In this document: piece by piece, positions 38,942-39,003 of the stretch
Position numbering within the stretch: the stretch's first letter is position 1
Layout: each line of letters begins with the position of its first letter
Source: Bacteroidales bacterium
GTDB taxonomy: Bacteria > Bacteroidota > Bacteroidia > Bacteroidales > Muribaculaceae
NCBI GenBank assembly: GCA_015061085.1
Contig: SUXG01000020.1
Coordinates: forward strand, 1 to 39,003
DNA length: 39,003 nucleotides
Direction: 5' to 3'
Position numbers and translations under genes: made by a program
The notes under the pieces: generated by a model
Told to the model about the DNA's origin: nothing
Seen by the model: the letters and a program-made list of their open reading frames with translations, nothing else
Database searches by the model: none

Positions 38942-39003
38942 ATGATACAGACAGTAGTAAAGAGAGATGGTCGCATCGTCGGTTTTAACCGCGAGAAAAT
39001 CGC
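38942..39003 (+). CDS. nrdD: Start of anaerobic (class III) ribonucleoside-triphosphate reductase (partial)
   Basis: Twenty residues before the window ends: MIQTVVKRDGRIVGFNREKI, an ATP-cone opening nearly the same as in Bacteroides NrdD. The ATP-cone also occurs in class I NrdA and class II NrdJ, so the class cannot be proven from 20 residues; the riboswitch, which fits repression of a B12-independent enzyme, favours class III in an anaerobe. Reduces NTPs to dNTPs by a glycyl-radical mechanism, needing an activase (NrdG). Confidence 0.7.
   Translation, partial: MIQTVVKRDGRIVGFNREKI

Overview
This window looks like the chromosome of an anaerobic gut- or oral-type Bacteroidales, plausibly Muribaculaceae, Barnesiella or Porphyromonadaceae-like; genus not determinable by reading. 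Pointers: an FimA/Mfa-type (type V pilus) operon with DUF3575 and DUF3868 proteins, a PorE-like OmpA lipoprotein, GSCFA, DUF3256 and DUF5106 families, short-form Adk, class III ribonucleotide reductase, and promoters of the Bacteroidetes type (TTTG, 19-20 nt, TANNTTTG) rather than E. coli type. Shine-Dalgarno sites are essentially absent.

Layout. 1-5720: tail of an unknown gene, DUF2461 protein (-), a secreted PNGase F-like protein (-), and diverging from it a PorE-like OmpA lipoprotein joined to a GSCFA protein (+). 5721-9536: a small barrel protein (-), an EamA transporter (+) and an AAA/DUF4143 ATPase (-) whose upstream DNA is an exact 33-bp tandem array. 9537-22020: an eight-gene fimbrial operon on the minus strand, read DUF3575, DUF3868/OmpA/TPR, major fimbrillin, Mfa2-type anchor, three further large lipoprotein pilus components, and a DUF5106 thioredoxin-like protein. 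22234-29837: housekeeping genes adk, hpt, a pseudouridine synthase with a 200-residue Q/N/G/Y/R-rich tail, asnS, an EamA and an MFS transporter, and nudC. 29958-34093: helicase-DUF3256-gltX operon (-). 34429-36111: secreted C69 dipeptidase. 36327-36408: tRNA-Leu(CAA). 36560-37815: DUF3784, GNAT and YjdM/PhnA genes. 37918-38580: a scar holding the C-terminus of a type I restriction subunit (HsdR) fused to a 99-bp second copy of the GNAT gene's 3' end. 38648-end: a cobalamin riboswitch and the first codons of nrdD.

Most unusual points: (1) the first gene of the fimbrial operon has a good signal peptide but no ATG/GTG/TTG in front of it; a run of eight G/C lies just upstream, and with 7 or 10 instead of 8 an upstream ATG would read into the signal peptide, which suggests phase variation; (2) six tandem 33-bp units with a 66-bp superperiod end at the ATPase start codon and contain a perfect promoter in the proximal units; (3) the GNAT/HsdR scar, whose two mismatches are both synonymous; (4) B12 control of the B12-independent reductase; (5) an attenuator-like gap between major fimbrillin and anchor. 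All functions are read from motifs and family knowledge; no database search was possible.
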